Below are positions 29,575 to 40,793 of a stretch of 51,066 bases of DNA, piece after piece. Under the pieces are notes generated by a model. That model was not told the origin of the DNA. It made no database searches and saw only the letters and a list, made by a program, of their open reading frames with translations. The position numbers were made by a program, and so were the translations under genes. Source of the stretch: Zygnema cylindricum (lineage: Eukaryota > Streptophyta > Zygnematophyceae > Zygnematales > Zygnemataceae); the NCBI GenBank assembly GCA_037447655.1, contig JBBHKE010002703.1, forward strand, positions 206,195 through 257,260, written 5' to 3'. Within the stretch, counting starts at the first letter, position 1, and every line of letters begins with the position of its first letter.

Positions 29575-30499
29575 CTCCCCCGAAAATTTAGTTTTGTGCA
29601 TCCATTATGCCACTCATCATCTGTCACACTTCATGGAACTACGTCATCAGCTGTCACCAATGTCACCTTCAGCTGCCTCCTCCATTTGAATCCGCCAAAT
29701 GCCTCCGCCAAAATTTTCTCACTTGTTCCACCATCGCTTCCGCTAACTCCACATACCATCCAGATTTCATAACACATAATATATATATGTTTTCATCTTC
29801 CGATTACAACAAAAATAATTCCTTCCAATATCTAAATCCAGATCTACATTCCCAAAATTCTATCACAAATCAACTAAAAATTAAAGCCAAAAGATCACAT
29901 TAATAATATATCCCCGCTCAAATAATTCCTACCTCATTATATCATATCTAGATTTCAATAATAATTTTTTTTTCTTTTCATAAACTATCAAATCCCAAAA
30001 TTTCCCATAAATATTCATATAACAAATAGTATTTTCCCAAAAAATTTAATAATGTCACATTTCGCAAAAAATTCCAACAACTCAAAATCTACATTACAAA
30101 TCCAATTTTCAACAATCATAGATCCACAAAATTTGGATCTCTCGACCACATGTCACAACTCCACCTTCCGGATCTTTCTCCCCCAAACGTCGAATCTCCA
30201 CCTTCCACATCTCTCCATCAAACGAATATGTATTTTCCAAAAATAAAATATCATTTCTCATAATTAATCATTTTCATTGAGGGTAGACATTTCGGCACTC
30301 TCACTAAGTTAACCCTTGGGGCGATGCAAGATTAAACTCGGCACATACCAACACTATGATAAGGCCGATCTCATGGGTACACAGACACCATTACTGCAAT
30401 ACAACCAACAAGGACAATATTAACCTGCTACAATGCGTGTGACAAAAACCTACATCGACTTAACCTAACATATGATAGATGGGGTGTGGGCCCATAACC
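29575..30499 (-). mobile_element. Tandem-array internal region 2 (925 bp)
   Basis: Same structure and length as region 1, including the primer binding site at 30486-30499. It differs by a few substitutions. Confidence 0.85.
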
Positions 30500-31835
30500 T
30501 GTTGTTCTTTGGTCTAAAATAGACCGCAGAAGCCACCCAAACTATCATGCAAAAAGCTAAGCAAAAATAGGTCGATGAACAATCATTTGAAATGCATCCT
30601 CCATTTATCATACAACAACTAAGGTTTGATGAAAAAATCAACATAAACAAACCTTAGGACAACATCTAAGGTTTGATGGAATAATCAACATAAACAAACC
30701 TTAGGACAACATCTAAGGTTTGATAGAATAATCAACATAAGCAAACCCTAGGACAAATGCATAAACAATGCATTTCAAACATATATAAAATAACATATAT
30801 AAATAATAACAAACAAATGCATCACACATAAACAAATGTATAATCAAATAATCAATGTATCATTTAAATGCATGACCTAATCGGCAACCCTAAAAGTCTA
30901 CATCTTCGGTCCCTACTTTTCATGCTAAGCATTGATGATTCATTCCTAACAAAGCTCATTCCTATATATACACTTGTGAGCTGTCAAAGAATCACTAAGT
31001 GTCAAAATAACCAACGTAAATTACGCAACTGTCACTAAATCCTATTTATGCATAATAACCTGTTAGTAAGAGTAAACTAATCGTAAGCGTACACCTGAGA
31101 GTCAAGCAATCGTTAGCGTACACTTGTCTACAAGTACGACATCGTACACACACAAATTAAACTATCGAAACCCTAATTGATCACTTAAATATAAACATCA
31201 TAATAAACTCTAATTTATTAATACACATACGACAAGAAAATATTTCGTCAAATATTTACACCGACGCATCCACAAATCCGCGTCATAAGTGACAACTTGC
31301 TTAGTCACTTGTCGATAAGTCCACGTAGTGAACCGACATCGCATATGTACGGTCCACCTAATAATACGTCATTAAAGATAATGAGATCCCTTGAAAATAT
31401 CGGCGGACGCCGTCCGCCCTCCACGTGTACCTCGAACTACTGCCGAAATTAATCCGTACCTTCTAAATCTTTTCCGTACTGAATATGCGTCGTTTGCAAT
31501 AAATACGCTTGTCGCAAACTGTTTTGTACGTGCGACGTAATATTTTAATTTGTCGCATTCCATATTTTTGTACGCTCCTTCGCGTCACTTCATTTGTACT
31601 TCGTACGTTTCAAACAATTCATATTTCATATCGGATAGCTTCGCGATCCGCCGTACATTTTCAAATGTTTGTTCGCGCCACTCACACGTTACTTTAATTT
31701 TGCTCGTACACTAACTCCCCCGAATCGCAAATCTATTCAAAACTCCACAGTACATCATGTAAAATATATACGCACGAAACGTCGCGTGCGCACCAAATTT
31801 CATGTACGCACGAAACTAAATCTTCAAAAACAACA
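30500..31835 (-). repeat. Tandem-array LTR copy 3 (1336 bp)
   Basis: Complete copy. It has private changes, for example ATG to ATA near 31241 and aacttgtc to aatttgtc near 31549, so the units are not assembly clones of one read. Confidence 0.9.
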
Positions 31836-32760
31836 CTCCCCCGAAAATTTAGTTTTGTGCATCCATTATGCCACTCATCATCTGTCACACTTCATGGAAC
31901 TACGTCATCAGCTGTCACCAATGTCACCTTCAGCTGCCTCCTCTATTTGAATCCGCCAAATGCCTCCGCCAAAATTTTCTCACTTGTTCCACCATCGCTT
32001 CCGCTAACTCCACGTACCATCCAGATTTCATAACACATAATATATATATGTTTTCATCTTCCGATTACAACAAAAATAATACCTTCCAATATCTAAATCC
32101 AGATCTACATTCCCAAAATTCTATCACAAATCAACTAAAAATTAAAGCCAAAAGATCACATTAATAATATATCCCCGCTCAAATAATTCCTACCTCATTA
32201 TATCATATCTAGATTTCAATAATATTTTTTTTTTCTTTTCATAAACTATCAAATCCCAAAATTTCCCATAAATATTCATATAACAAATAGTATTTTCCCA
32301 AAAAATTTAATAATGTCACATTTCGCAAAAAATTCCAACAACTCAAAATCTACATTACAAATCCAATTTTCAACAATCATAGATCCACAAAATTTGGATC
32401 TCTCGACCACATGTCACAACTCCACCTTCCGGATCTTTCTCCCCCAAACGTCGAATCTCCACCTTCCACATCTCTCCATCAAACGAATATGTATTTTCCA
32501 AAAATAAAATATCATTTCTCATAATTAATCATTTTCATTGAGGGTAGACATTTCGGCACTCTCACTAAGTTAACCCTTGGGGCGATGCAAGATTAAACTC
32601 GGCACATACCAACACTATGATAAGGCCGATCTCATGGGTACACAGACACCATTACTGCAATACAACCAACAAGGACAATATTAACCTGCTACAATGCGTG
32701 TGACAAAAACCTACATCGACTTAACCTAACATATGATAGATGGGGTGTGGGCCCATAACC
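31836..32760 (-). mobile_element. Tandem-array internal region 3 (925 bp)
   Basis: Same structure; primer binding site at 32747-32760. Confidence 0.85.
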
Positions 32761-34096
32761 TGTTGTTCTTTGGTCTAAAATAGACCGCAGAAGCCACCCA
32801 AACTATCATGCAAAAAGCTAAGCAAAAATAGGTCGATGAACAATCATTTGAAATGCATCCTCCATTTAACATACAACAACTAAGGTTTGATGAAAAAATC
32901 AACATAAACAAACCTTAGGACAACATCTAAGGTTTGATGGAATAATCAACATAAACAAACCTTAGGACAACATCTAAGGTTTGATAGAATAATCAACATA
33001 AGCAAACCCTAGGACAAATGCATAAACAATGCATTTCAAACATATATAAAATAACATATATAAATAATAACAAACAAATGCATCACACATAAACAAATGT
33101 ATAATCAAATAATCAATGTATCATTTAAATGCATGACCTAATCGGCAACCCTAAAAGTCTACATCTTCGGTCCCTACTTTTCATGCTAAGCATTGATGAT
33201 TCATTCCTAACAAAGCTCATTCCTATATATACACTTGTGAGCTGTCAAAGAATCACTAAGTGTCAAAATAGCCAACGTAAATTACGCAACTGTCACTAAA
33301 TCCTATTTATGCATAATAACCTGTTAGTAAGAGTAAACTAATCGTAAGCGTACACCTGAGAGTCAAGCAATCGTAAGCGTACACTTGTCTACAAGTACGA
33401 CATCGTACACATACAAATTAAACTATCGAAACCCTAATTGATCACTTAAATATAAACATCATAATAAACTCTAATTTATTAATACACATACGACAAGAAA
33501 ATGTTTCGTCAAATATTTACACCGACGCATCCACAAATCCGCGTCATAAGTGACAACTTGCTTAGTCACTTGTCGATAAGTCCACGTAGTGAACCGACAT
33601 CGCATATGTACGGTCCACCTAATAATACGTCATTAAAGATAATGAGATCCCTTGAAAATATCGGCGGACGCCGTCCGCCCTCCACGTGTACCTCGAACTA
33701 CTGCCGAAATTAATCCGTACCTTCTAAATCTTTTCCGTACTGAATATGCGTCGTTTGCAATAAATACGCTTGTCGCAAACTGTTTTGTACGTGCGACGTA
33801 ATATTTTAACTTGTCGCATTCCATACTTTTGTACGCTCCTTCGCGTCACTTCATTTGTACTTCGTACGTTTCAAACAATTCATATTTCATATCGGATAGC
33901 TTCGCGATCCGCCGTACATTTTCAAATGTTTGTTCGCGCCACTCACACGTCACTTTAATTTTGCTCGTACACTAACTCCCCCGAATCGCAAATCTATTCA
34001 AAACTCCACAGTACATCATGTAAAATATATACGCACGAAACGTCGCGTGCGCACCAAATTTCATGTACGCACGAAACTAAATCTTCAAAAACAACA
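32761..34096 (-). repeat. Tandem-array LTR copy 4 (1336 bp), outer 5' LTR
   Basis: Its outer end defines the array edge. Inner copies continue into CTCCCCC; here the flank is CTTTATTG, which belongs to element E's LTR region. Confidence 0.9.
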
Positions 34097-34587
34097 CTTT
34101 ATTGTACGATACATTCATCTGAATGGCTAGTACCTCAGTACTAGGGGGTTTAGAGAGGGATTTAGGACTTCGAATATTTTGGGTAGGTAGCCGCCTCTCC
34201 AGAGAGCATCTTGTATAAAAGGCAAACTTTGGCCAGCCATAACTATTAACTCAGTTGACCAATTTAAATGATACCTTTTGCTGAAGACTCAAAAGAATCC
34301 ATGCTACAAATAGGTGTATTCGGTTAGAGTGTTTTCCTTCGAAGGAGGCTTCATTTTTTAGAGAAAGTCAAAGTGGGTGAATGTGTCCAAATCTCATATT
34401 CTTATTTTGCATTCTGTGGTGGAACTGAGCACACAGAAAGTGTTATTTCACAGGGGTGAAGCTATATTGGGGTTTTAATTGTCAATGGGTCAATAATATG
34501 GGTTTTATCAAGTTGGAGTCGGCACTACCTAGATTAGCTTCTTTTAGATCTGCAAATTCTATGGGCAATTGAGCCCATAGAATTTTA
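34097..34587 (+). repeat. 5' LTR of element E, 3' part only
   Basis: Contains TATA box TATAAAAG at 34214-34221 and the usual downstream landmarks. It ends ...AATTTTA at the primer binding site. Its 5' part is lost at the tandem-array junction. Just before the end is a 13-bp perfect inverted repeat (34554-34566 with 34573-34585, 6-nt loop). Confidence 0.75.
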
Positions 34588-34602
34588 GGTTATGGGCCCA
34601 CC
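34588..34602 (+). promoter_or_regulatory. Primer binding site of element E
   Basis: Perfect GGTTATGGGCCCACC next to the LTR end. Confidence 0.9.
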
Positions 34603-35640
34603 ATCTAGGATGCCTATGTTTGATGGAACAGACTTCACTTACTGGGAGTTTACGATGGAGGGATTGCTTTTTGAGAAGCACTTATGGGGAGTTATTTCGG
34701 GACAAGAGAGGTGTCCGCCACCGGGCTTTGGAGGAGCTCACTATGGAGAATCATTTGGGCTGTCCAGAAAACCAATCGGAGTTCAGATGCAACAGAGGGT
34801 GAAGGGAAAATCATTGCCGTGGAGAGGAAATAGGAAAGAAGGATAAATGGACACCTATGGTGAGGGGAGATAGGCTCTCAACTATGGTTCCACTTGTGGG
34901 GATCATAACTCAACCAAAAACTGAAGAAAATGACAAAAAAATTTGGGAGTATAAAAATACTATAGCAAAACATCTCATACTTAGATATGTGTCTAGGTCC
35001 ATATCTATCACTCTTTTAAGTCTAACCTAGTTTTCAAAAAATCTAGAAAACACAAAGTCAGATTTATAAGAGTGAGACTATACAGAGGAAGTAGTTAGTA
35101 AAACAGGAAATAGAGGCATATGTTTATAAAGGCGGTAACATGATAGAGTTTTGCAATGATATTGTTGAGTTATATGTTGAGTTTGCTAGTGTGGGATATG
35201 TAGAATCTGAGGAGAGAAAGATTAATGCACTAATAGTGAAGCTCCTATATGAGTACGAAGACATCATTTACTGTATACAGGGAATGGATGGCTCCTTGTG
35301 GACTTGGAGCATTACCATGGGGATAATTCTTGTGAGGAAAAGCACTTTGGAGCTTCGTATGGGAAGTGAGAGGGTGACTGCATTTACAACTAGCGATGAC
35401 TAGCGGAAGCGTGATGAGCGGAACGGCGGTGACGAGCAGAAACGTGATGAGAGGAAGAAAGGCAATGGTAAACCTTATCGGAACTTCGGTGGAAAGAGAG
35501 GGAGAGGAAAAGAAAAAGGAGCTTTGAAAAAAGGGGTTTGCTTCTTTTATAGGAAATCGGGTCATTATATGGAGGAATGCCCTTGTTGGAAAAACTTAGA
35601 AGTTGGAATGTGAATGAGGAGGAAGAAAAGGAAGAGGAGA
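34592..35640 (+). pseudogene. gag: Element E Gag, diverged and broken
   Basis: The start is the ATG inside the primer binding site, because the upstream frame has TAG. It reads MGPPSRMPMFDGTDFTYWEF and LLFEKHLWGVISGQER, then shifts frame near 34810. The middle is damaged. It resumes at about 35100-35400 with YVYKGGNMIEFCNDIVELYV, IVKLLYEYEDIIYCIQGMDG and GIILVRKSTLELRMG, then a stop. A charged stretch precedes a zinc knuckle at 35539-35580 reading CFFYRKSGHYMEEC, in which the second cysteine is tyrosine. It is clearly related to the other Gags but the most diverged. Confidence 0.8.
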
Positions 35641-35806
35641 AAGAGAATGAAGATATTTTGGACTTTATCACATCGGTAGAATGGAGAAGAGAGAAAAGCA
35701 CACAGAAATTCCACGGAAGCAATAGTGTGCTTTTGGGGGTATAAGGGAAGTAAAGAGAGAGGAGGTACTAGAGGATGTCAAGGAGTGTAGAGTATGTGAC
35801 TTAGAT

Positions 35807-36400
35807 ATGAGAAAGTCAGATCTAGGATCCATAAGTGAAAAAGGGAAAGATAAAAATAATAAGGATAATTTCATAGATATTTTGGAAACGGCAAATTGGT
35901 CGAAAAGGGAGACTTCAACAGATTCCGCGGAAAGGGGAGAAGTAAATCTAAAGAGGGCTCTAAAGGATAGGGGAGAAGAGGAATATTTAATGAAAGGTTT
36001 AGGGGAGGAGAAATACTTTTTCGGAATAAAAATAGAAAGTGATAGTGGAAAAAAATCGATGGTAGAGAGTGAAGAAAGTTCAATTTTTGGGGGCAATGGT
36101 TTTGACATCACTAAAGGGAGTGATGGCATTTATGAAGGTGTGCCTGTAAAAGGGTTAGCATTTGGGTGTGTGTTGCAAATTGGAGATAGGGCTGGCAGTT
36201 TGAATTGTAAGAGAGAAATTATATTTAGTGTGGATGGAAAAGAGATGTGGATTAAATCTTGGCTCGGATTTATGAAAAGTGGGATGCTAAATAAAATGTG
36301 TGATGCAATTATTATTTCGGTTCATCTAGTGCACTGTTGTAAAGACGAGAATATTTTTCTTAAGTTTATGAAAGGAAAAAGAAAATTAAAAAATAAATAA
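35807..36400 (+). CDS. Element E 197-codon frame: eroded RT-thumb/RNase H remnant
   Basis: A continuous frame from an ATG (MRKSDLGSISEKGKDKNNKD) to TAA. The N-terminal half is highly charged. At about residues 62-80, YLMKGLGEEKYFFGIKIESD lines up with the thumb segment MKDLGEAKYILGIKMERD of the intact elements. The C-terminal part, CVLQIGDRAGSLNCKREI and EMWIKSWLGFMKSGMLNKMC, lines up with RNase H (YVLYVGDGACCWSSKQQK, ELMWVKSLLGELGHLKIGI). The catalytic YVDD and RNase H acidic residues are absent, so no enzyme activity is expected. An open frame in such eroded sequence could be chance, or a kept short protein in a non-autonomous element. Function unknown. Confidence 0.45.
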   Translation: MRKSDLGSISEKGKDKNNKDNFIDILETANWSKRETSTDSAERGEVNLKRALKDRGEEEYLMKGLGEEKYFFGIKIESDSGKKSMVESEESSIFGGNGFDITKGSDGIYEGVPVKGLAFGCVLQIGDRAGSLNCKREIIFSVDGKEMWIKSWLGFMKSGMLNKMCDAIIISVHLVHCCKDENIFLKFMKGKRKLKNK

Positions 36401-36470
36401 AGGGGGGAGGGGGTGTTTGTTTATTTGTTTGTGGGAGTTGAAAGGAAAATAGACTAGAAAATAATGGGAG

Positions 36471-36642
36471 TGTTGATATTTGAGTATTTTCTAGGTTTGT
36501 ATTAGGATAGAAAAGAGCAAAGGTAGTCTCCCTCGAACTCCCCTCTCCAAACCCCCACACTTGTCGTAGTCACTGAAAGTTGGATAAGGATCTAGAGCCA
36601 TGGCTGCCTAAGCTCACTAAAGAAGACAAGGGGTGAATTAGG
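36471..36642 (+). repeat. 3' LTR of element E, first part
   Basis: Starts TGTTGATATTTGAGTATTTT after AATGGGAG and contains the conserved core (about 36552-36577). It stops at the F-G composite. The last five bases, TTAGG (36638-36642), are the target duplication. Confidence 0.85.
36638..36642 (+). repeat. Target-site duplication TTAGG, left copy
   Basis: Precedes the TGCAATTC terminus of the F-G composite. The right copy is 48310-48314. The unoccupied site is visible in the related LTR fragment near 8058-8062 (gaattaggtaaattt). Confidence 0.9.
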
Positions 36643-37671
36643 TGCAATTCTATGTCCCCCATTTGGACTGCAAAATTTAGGAAGCCTCTAGGTAGTTTCT
36701 CACTAACCCACTTTCAACTAGAACAACTGCTACCTAAGAAGGCAAATAGAAAATATGACTGCACCCCTGTACAGTCTGGACTCCCCTGAGTCCACAGCAA
36801 AAAGAAACACTGAAAACACCCAACCAGGCGATTAGATTTCAAGTGGCAAAGATACCAATATTTATACAAGCTTATTGGGAGAGAGGCGGCTACCTCCTCA
36901 ATCCTGTAAGTTATAAACCCCTCTCACAACCCCTATCTACTGATGTACAAACCAATTAGAAGACTGTACTGATGTACAAACCAATCAGAAGACTGTACAG
37001 TACAGAAAGGTACTAAGGCTGATGTACTTTCTGTGCGGCCTGTGAACGACAAGGCTATGGAGTGGACGTCTGTCTCCTTCAGACTTTTCCTCGCGCTCCC
37101 CGGGATTCCCACTTCCCAATGATATCTTGCCACGTGTCGATAGGTCATGTCACGTCCGAAAACCGCCAAGGCGGCCATTCCGGTATCTCGGCGATGTTGA
37201 GGGCCGTTGGATCCAAACTGGCTTTTAATGCTAGCCGTTCAAAATAATAAATGTCCGATACATTTGTTTCGTGCGTACTAAAACTCAATTAGTTTCTATG
37301 TCCTCAATTTGTAATCCCGTTAATCGAATTAATTATCTAGCTACTGTTTAAATAGCTATCAAACCCTATGTATCCTAACGGACTACTACGACAGACCCGT
37401 AAGAGCTGACGGCTACGCCTTGCTCTGTCGGTCGGAGGTTCAAGTCCTACCGGACTCAACCTTTTGTTGAGAGTGACTTAGGTCACTCTTTAGTCATGCC
37501 TAAGGAGTTGATGTAGCCATGGCTCCACCGCCCTCTCTCTCCTTCAGTGACTACAACAAGTATGGGGGCTAGAAAGAGAAGGTGGAGGCAGGCTGCCTAC
37601 GCTTTTTCTTTTAGCTATTCTAATCAATTAAGACCTAGAAAATATCTCTCCGAAATCTAGTGATTTTAACA
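36643..37671 (-). repeat. 3' LTR of element F (1029 bp)
   Basis: Plus strand TGCAATTC...TTTTAACA. It retains about 190 bp (about 37035-37225) that is deleted from the other two LTRs of the composite. It also has a local tandem duplication of about 30 bp near 36940-36995 (ctgatgtacaaaccaat repeated). Confidence 0.85.
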
Positions 37672-38226
37672 CTACCCTTATTTTCACTATAATATTAGTT
37701 TCTCTTTTAACCCACACTTTTCTCTGCAGTACTTTAACTTGGGAGAGGGCACAAGCTTTGTCATCATATCAGCTACCATTTCCCCATCACCTCTATACAC
37801 AAGATTCACAATTTTGTTTTCAACCTTTTCCCTCACAAAACTCAATCTTATACCCGTATGCTTAGCCTTAAAATGATGTTTTGGATTGGCAATTGCAGTT
37901 TTATTATCACAAAACACTTCATGCACTCCCTTCTTCATATACCCCTGTTTTTGTAAAGACTTGACCCACATCAGCTCTTTCATTGCAGAACAAGAGGCCA
38001 TGTACTCAGCCTCCATAGTGGACTGAGCAACCACCTTTTGTTATTTGCTACTCCAACAACAAGCACCTTCCCCCACATATAACAAATATCCAGAAGTGCA
38101 TCTTCTCATAGGTACATCCCCATAACTGGCATCACTCCAAGTAGTGATGTCATTGTGCTCCCCTCCCAAAAGCAACCATAAATCCCTAGTTCCCACCAAG
38201 TATCTCATGACTCTCTTGGCTGCCTC
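37672..38226 (-). pseudogene. pol: Element F RNase H
   Basis: Read right to left: RYLVGTRDLWLLLGGEHNDI, TTWSDASYGDVPMRRCTSGY, GACCWSSK, stop near 38041, then a 115-residue frame (37687-38034) VAQSTMEAEYMASCSAMKEL, EVFCDNKTAIANPKHHFKAK, IRLSFVREKVENKIVNLVYR and ending KYCREKCGLKEKLIL. All acidic sites expected of Ty1-type RNase H are present; a single stop and the upstream join break it. The polypurine tract complement beside it is degenerate (CTACCCTTAT). Confidence 0.9.
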
Positions 38227-39240
38227 TCAATCTATCATTCTACGATCATTAAGACTCCTACTGAGGACTCCAACTGCTGTTATTATGTCCGGTGTAGTAC
38301 AATTCATAAAGGAAATCAAGCTTCCTTCAACCTGTCTGTAAGGAATAGACTTCATAAACTGTCTCTCTTCTGGACTCATATGATCATCAAGTATTATCAC
38401 TCCTCCTTCTACACTCCCATCGCTTACTTTTTTCAAGTCCATGGGAGTGGTACAACTGTTTGCCCTTTCCATATGAAATTTCTCAAGCATATTTCCGATA
38501 GTTTCATTCTGAGTAAGTTTGATTATTCTCTTCCCTCTATCTCTTTCCATTTTAATCCGCAAAATATATTTAGCCTCCCCTAAATCCTTCATGTCAAATC
38601 TGCTTCTAAGATTTTTCTTTACCTTATTGATCGTTCCTATAGATTTACTTAACACCAACAAATCATCCACATAAATTGCAATAAAAATCACACCATTCTC
38701 ATCCTCAAACATATAAATAGAATGGTCAGAACTGATCCGAGTATATCGAAGACCGGTGAGAACCTCATCTAGTTTCTTGTTCCATTGTCTAGGAGCATGC
38801 TTCAGTCCATATAAGGACTTTATGAGCTTGCAAACTTTGCTCTCTTCTCCTTCTTCTATAATTCCCTCTCGTTGTCGCATGAAGATTTCTTCCTCGAGTT
38901 CACCGTTGAGGAAAGCGGTTTTGATATCCATCTGGTGAATTTCCATGACTTCCGCTGCTGCTAGACTAAGGAGAATCCTTACAGATGGGAACCGAACCAC
39001 AGGAGCAAAAGTCTCCTCATAATCTATCCCCTCTTTTTGGGTCAACACCTTTGCTACCAACCGAGCCTTATATCTCTCAATGGTATTATTTGGGTTTAGT
39101 TTCAATTTAAATACCCATTTGCACCCGATAGGTTTTCTGTCTGGAGGACAGTCTACCAGGTCCCAAGTATTAGCTTCCATGATGGAAGCCATCTCATCAT
39201 TTATGGCTCTGACCGATCGGTCTTTCTCTGGACTGTTCAT
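38227..39240 (-). pseudogene. pol: Element F reverse transcriptase
   Basis: A 337-codon open frame: ASIMEANTWDLVDCPPDRK, IGCKWVFKLKLNPNNTIERY, EGIDYEETFAPVVRFPSVRI, HQMDIKTAFLNGELEEEIFM, YGLKHAPRQWNKKLDEVLTG, IAIYVDDLLVLSKSIGTINK and MKDLGEAKYILRIKMERDRG, through to VGVLSRSLND and a stop. Both catalytic aspartate sites are intact. It is cut from the integrase side by a frame break near 39250. A tract of G (about 44065-44645) is nearly identical. Confidence 0.9.
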
Positions 39241-39415
39241 TGCCTCCGAGTATGACTAAGGCTTTCTGGGAGAGATAGCTTGGTTACCTTGTGAGGAGCT
39301 TTTTTTTCTTGTAGTGTTTTGCTGCTCCTCCATCCTCCCTCAAAGTCCGAAGCTGGAATGGAGGGAAGTCTCGAGTTCCCCCTTACTGTCTCATCGACTC
39401 CCCTATCCATGGAAG

Positions 39416-40054
39416 CTAGTTATGGCTCGTCTTCCTCTCTCTCCTCAGAGTGTGTAGAAATATGAGGAGATTCCGATATATCTCCCCCATCTTGGATCTC
39501 CTCAAATCTGCAATCACATTTTCACTTGTATCCTTTCTGGGAAGATCTAAGTCCTCCTCACTCTTGGACTCAAAACTGATTCTGATTTTCATAGTGTATT
39601 TGGAGGGATCAAATGACTTTCCTTCATCCATGACAACTAGATGTTTTACCAGAATGATATCGTATTTAGCTAAGTCATAGACTCTATATCCCTTGACATC
39701 CTCATCATATCCCACAAAATATCTTGGTTTCCCTTTAACATCTAGTTTTCAATTTTTCTTATCTGTGTGAAGACTGTAAACTTCACTACCAAATACTTTC
39801 AAGTGAGAAATATTTGGTTTCCTTCCAACCCATCTCTCATAAGGTGTCATTTCTTTAACGGCTGTAGTGAGGATTCTATTCTTAATGTAATTAGTACAGT
39901 TCATGGCTTCTGCCCAAAATCTTCTACTTGTTTTCTTATCTCCCAACATACTACACACATTATCTCCCAAAGTCCGGTTCAACCTTTCATTTACCCCATT
40001 TTGTTCTGTATTATTCGGTACAATTTTCTTTTTTTTGATGCTGAACTCCCTCAT
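39416..40054 (-). pseudogene. pol: Element F integrase C-terminal half
   Basis: Two frames joined by a stop near 39749: QNGVNERLNRTLGDNVCSML with the catalytic glutamate, RRFWAEAMNCTNYIKNRILT, TPYERWVGRKPNISHLKVFG, then GYDEDVKGYRVYDLAKYDII and an acidic tail ending in a stop near 39416. The upstream core with the second aspartate is frame-shifted (a run of lysine codons, REFSIKKKKIV). Confidence 0.88.
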
Positions 40055-40211
40055 CTCTCAAGTATTCCTCAAACTGGTTAGAGGTGTACTCTCCCCCTTT
40101 ATCACTCCTTATTCCCTCAATGGGGGTTCCGTGCAACTTCTCACTCCAGGCTTGGTATTTTTTGAAGTACGTTGGTGTTTTAAACTTTGTTTTTAGGAAG
40201 TAGACTCTAGA

Positions 40212-40793
40212 TTATCCGGACAAGTCATCAGTAATTGTCAGCATATACCATTTCCCCCCAACCGAAGGTACTATTGCTGGTCCCCAAATATCTGTGTGGA
40301 CCAGATCTAGTACTATATCACGTGTATACGTGGTAGTTTTAGGAAAGTGGAGTCTGTGAGCCTTACCTTGGGCACATCCTCTACAATCATCCATCATTTC
40401 ATTATCCCCAAACTGAATGCCTTCTCCTACACCCAACTTCTTAATTTCCTTCAGCCTATTAAAATGCACATGCCCCAACCGCTTATGCCAGATCATCAAG
40501 CTGGAGACACCACCATAGTAAGCACACTTTTTTTTATTACTCTGGTTAAGCCTAAATATTCCTTGGCTACCCTTATCTGCTGTGCAGTAGACTTCATCTC
40601 CATACTTAACTGTAAAGACTCCCTTTCTAGTGAAGGTGTCAAAATCCTTGTCATCTAATACAGAAGTAGACACAAGGTTTTTACTCAGCTGAAAAATGTA
40701 GAGCACATCTGAGAAGGTGAGTATAGAGGTCTTACCCTCCACTAAGACTTTCATATCTACCGAGCCCACTAGATCTGTGGTAACTACTCTCAA
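40212..40793 (-). pseudogene. pol: Element F protease C-terminus, HHCC finger and integrase start
   Basis: A 193-codon frame: VVTTDLVGSVDMKVLVEGKT, ILTFSDVLYIFQLSKNLVST, CAYYGGVSSLMIWHKRLGHV, CRGCAQGKAHRLHFPKTTTY and LVHTDIWGPAIVPSVGGKWY with the first integrase aspartate, ending at a stop after TDDLSG. The HHCC ligands are all present. A small deletion near 40793 removes the segment joining it to the protease active site. Confidence 0.88.

Larger units (their letters stand above)
26028..34096 (-). mobile_element. Tandem array of a non-coding LTR element (TRIM/LARD-like), period 2261 bp
   Basis: Four LTRs (1336 bp, the first truncated) alternate with three 925-bp internal regions. Termini on the minus strand are TGTTGTT...AACAACA. 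Each LTR 3' end is followed directly by GGTTATGGGCCCAC (half-tRNA primer binding site), and each internal region ends in a GGGGGAG polypurine tract. Positions confirm the model: the phase is 2261 bp, or 2260 for the first step, and the last LTR ends at 34096, where sequence leaves the repeat exactly at AACAACA. No coding sequence is recognisable in the internal regions, so movement would need enzymes from another element. The copies differ by a few scattered bases. Confidence 0.9.

Noticed and set aside
26718-33958. Short plus-strand open frames repeated in every tandem-array unit (up to 98 codons)
   Set aside because: They are antisense to the element, recur only because the DNA repeats, and have no recognisable domain. 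In-phase changes include start-codon loss (ATG to ATA near 31241).
26028-34096. CRISPR array or satellite DNA
   Set aside because: The repeat unit is 2261 bp with LTR termini, primer binding site and polypurine tract. There are no short repeats with unique spacers, and the edge falls at an LTR end.
35245-36129. Minus-strand serine/phenylalanine-rich frames opposite element E
   Set aside because: They are the antisense of lysine/glutamate-rich coding sequence; no independent support.
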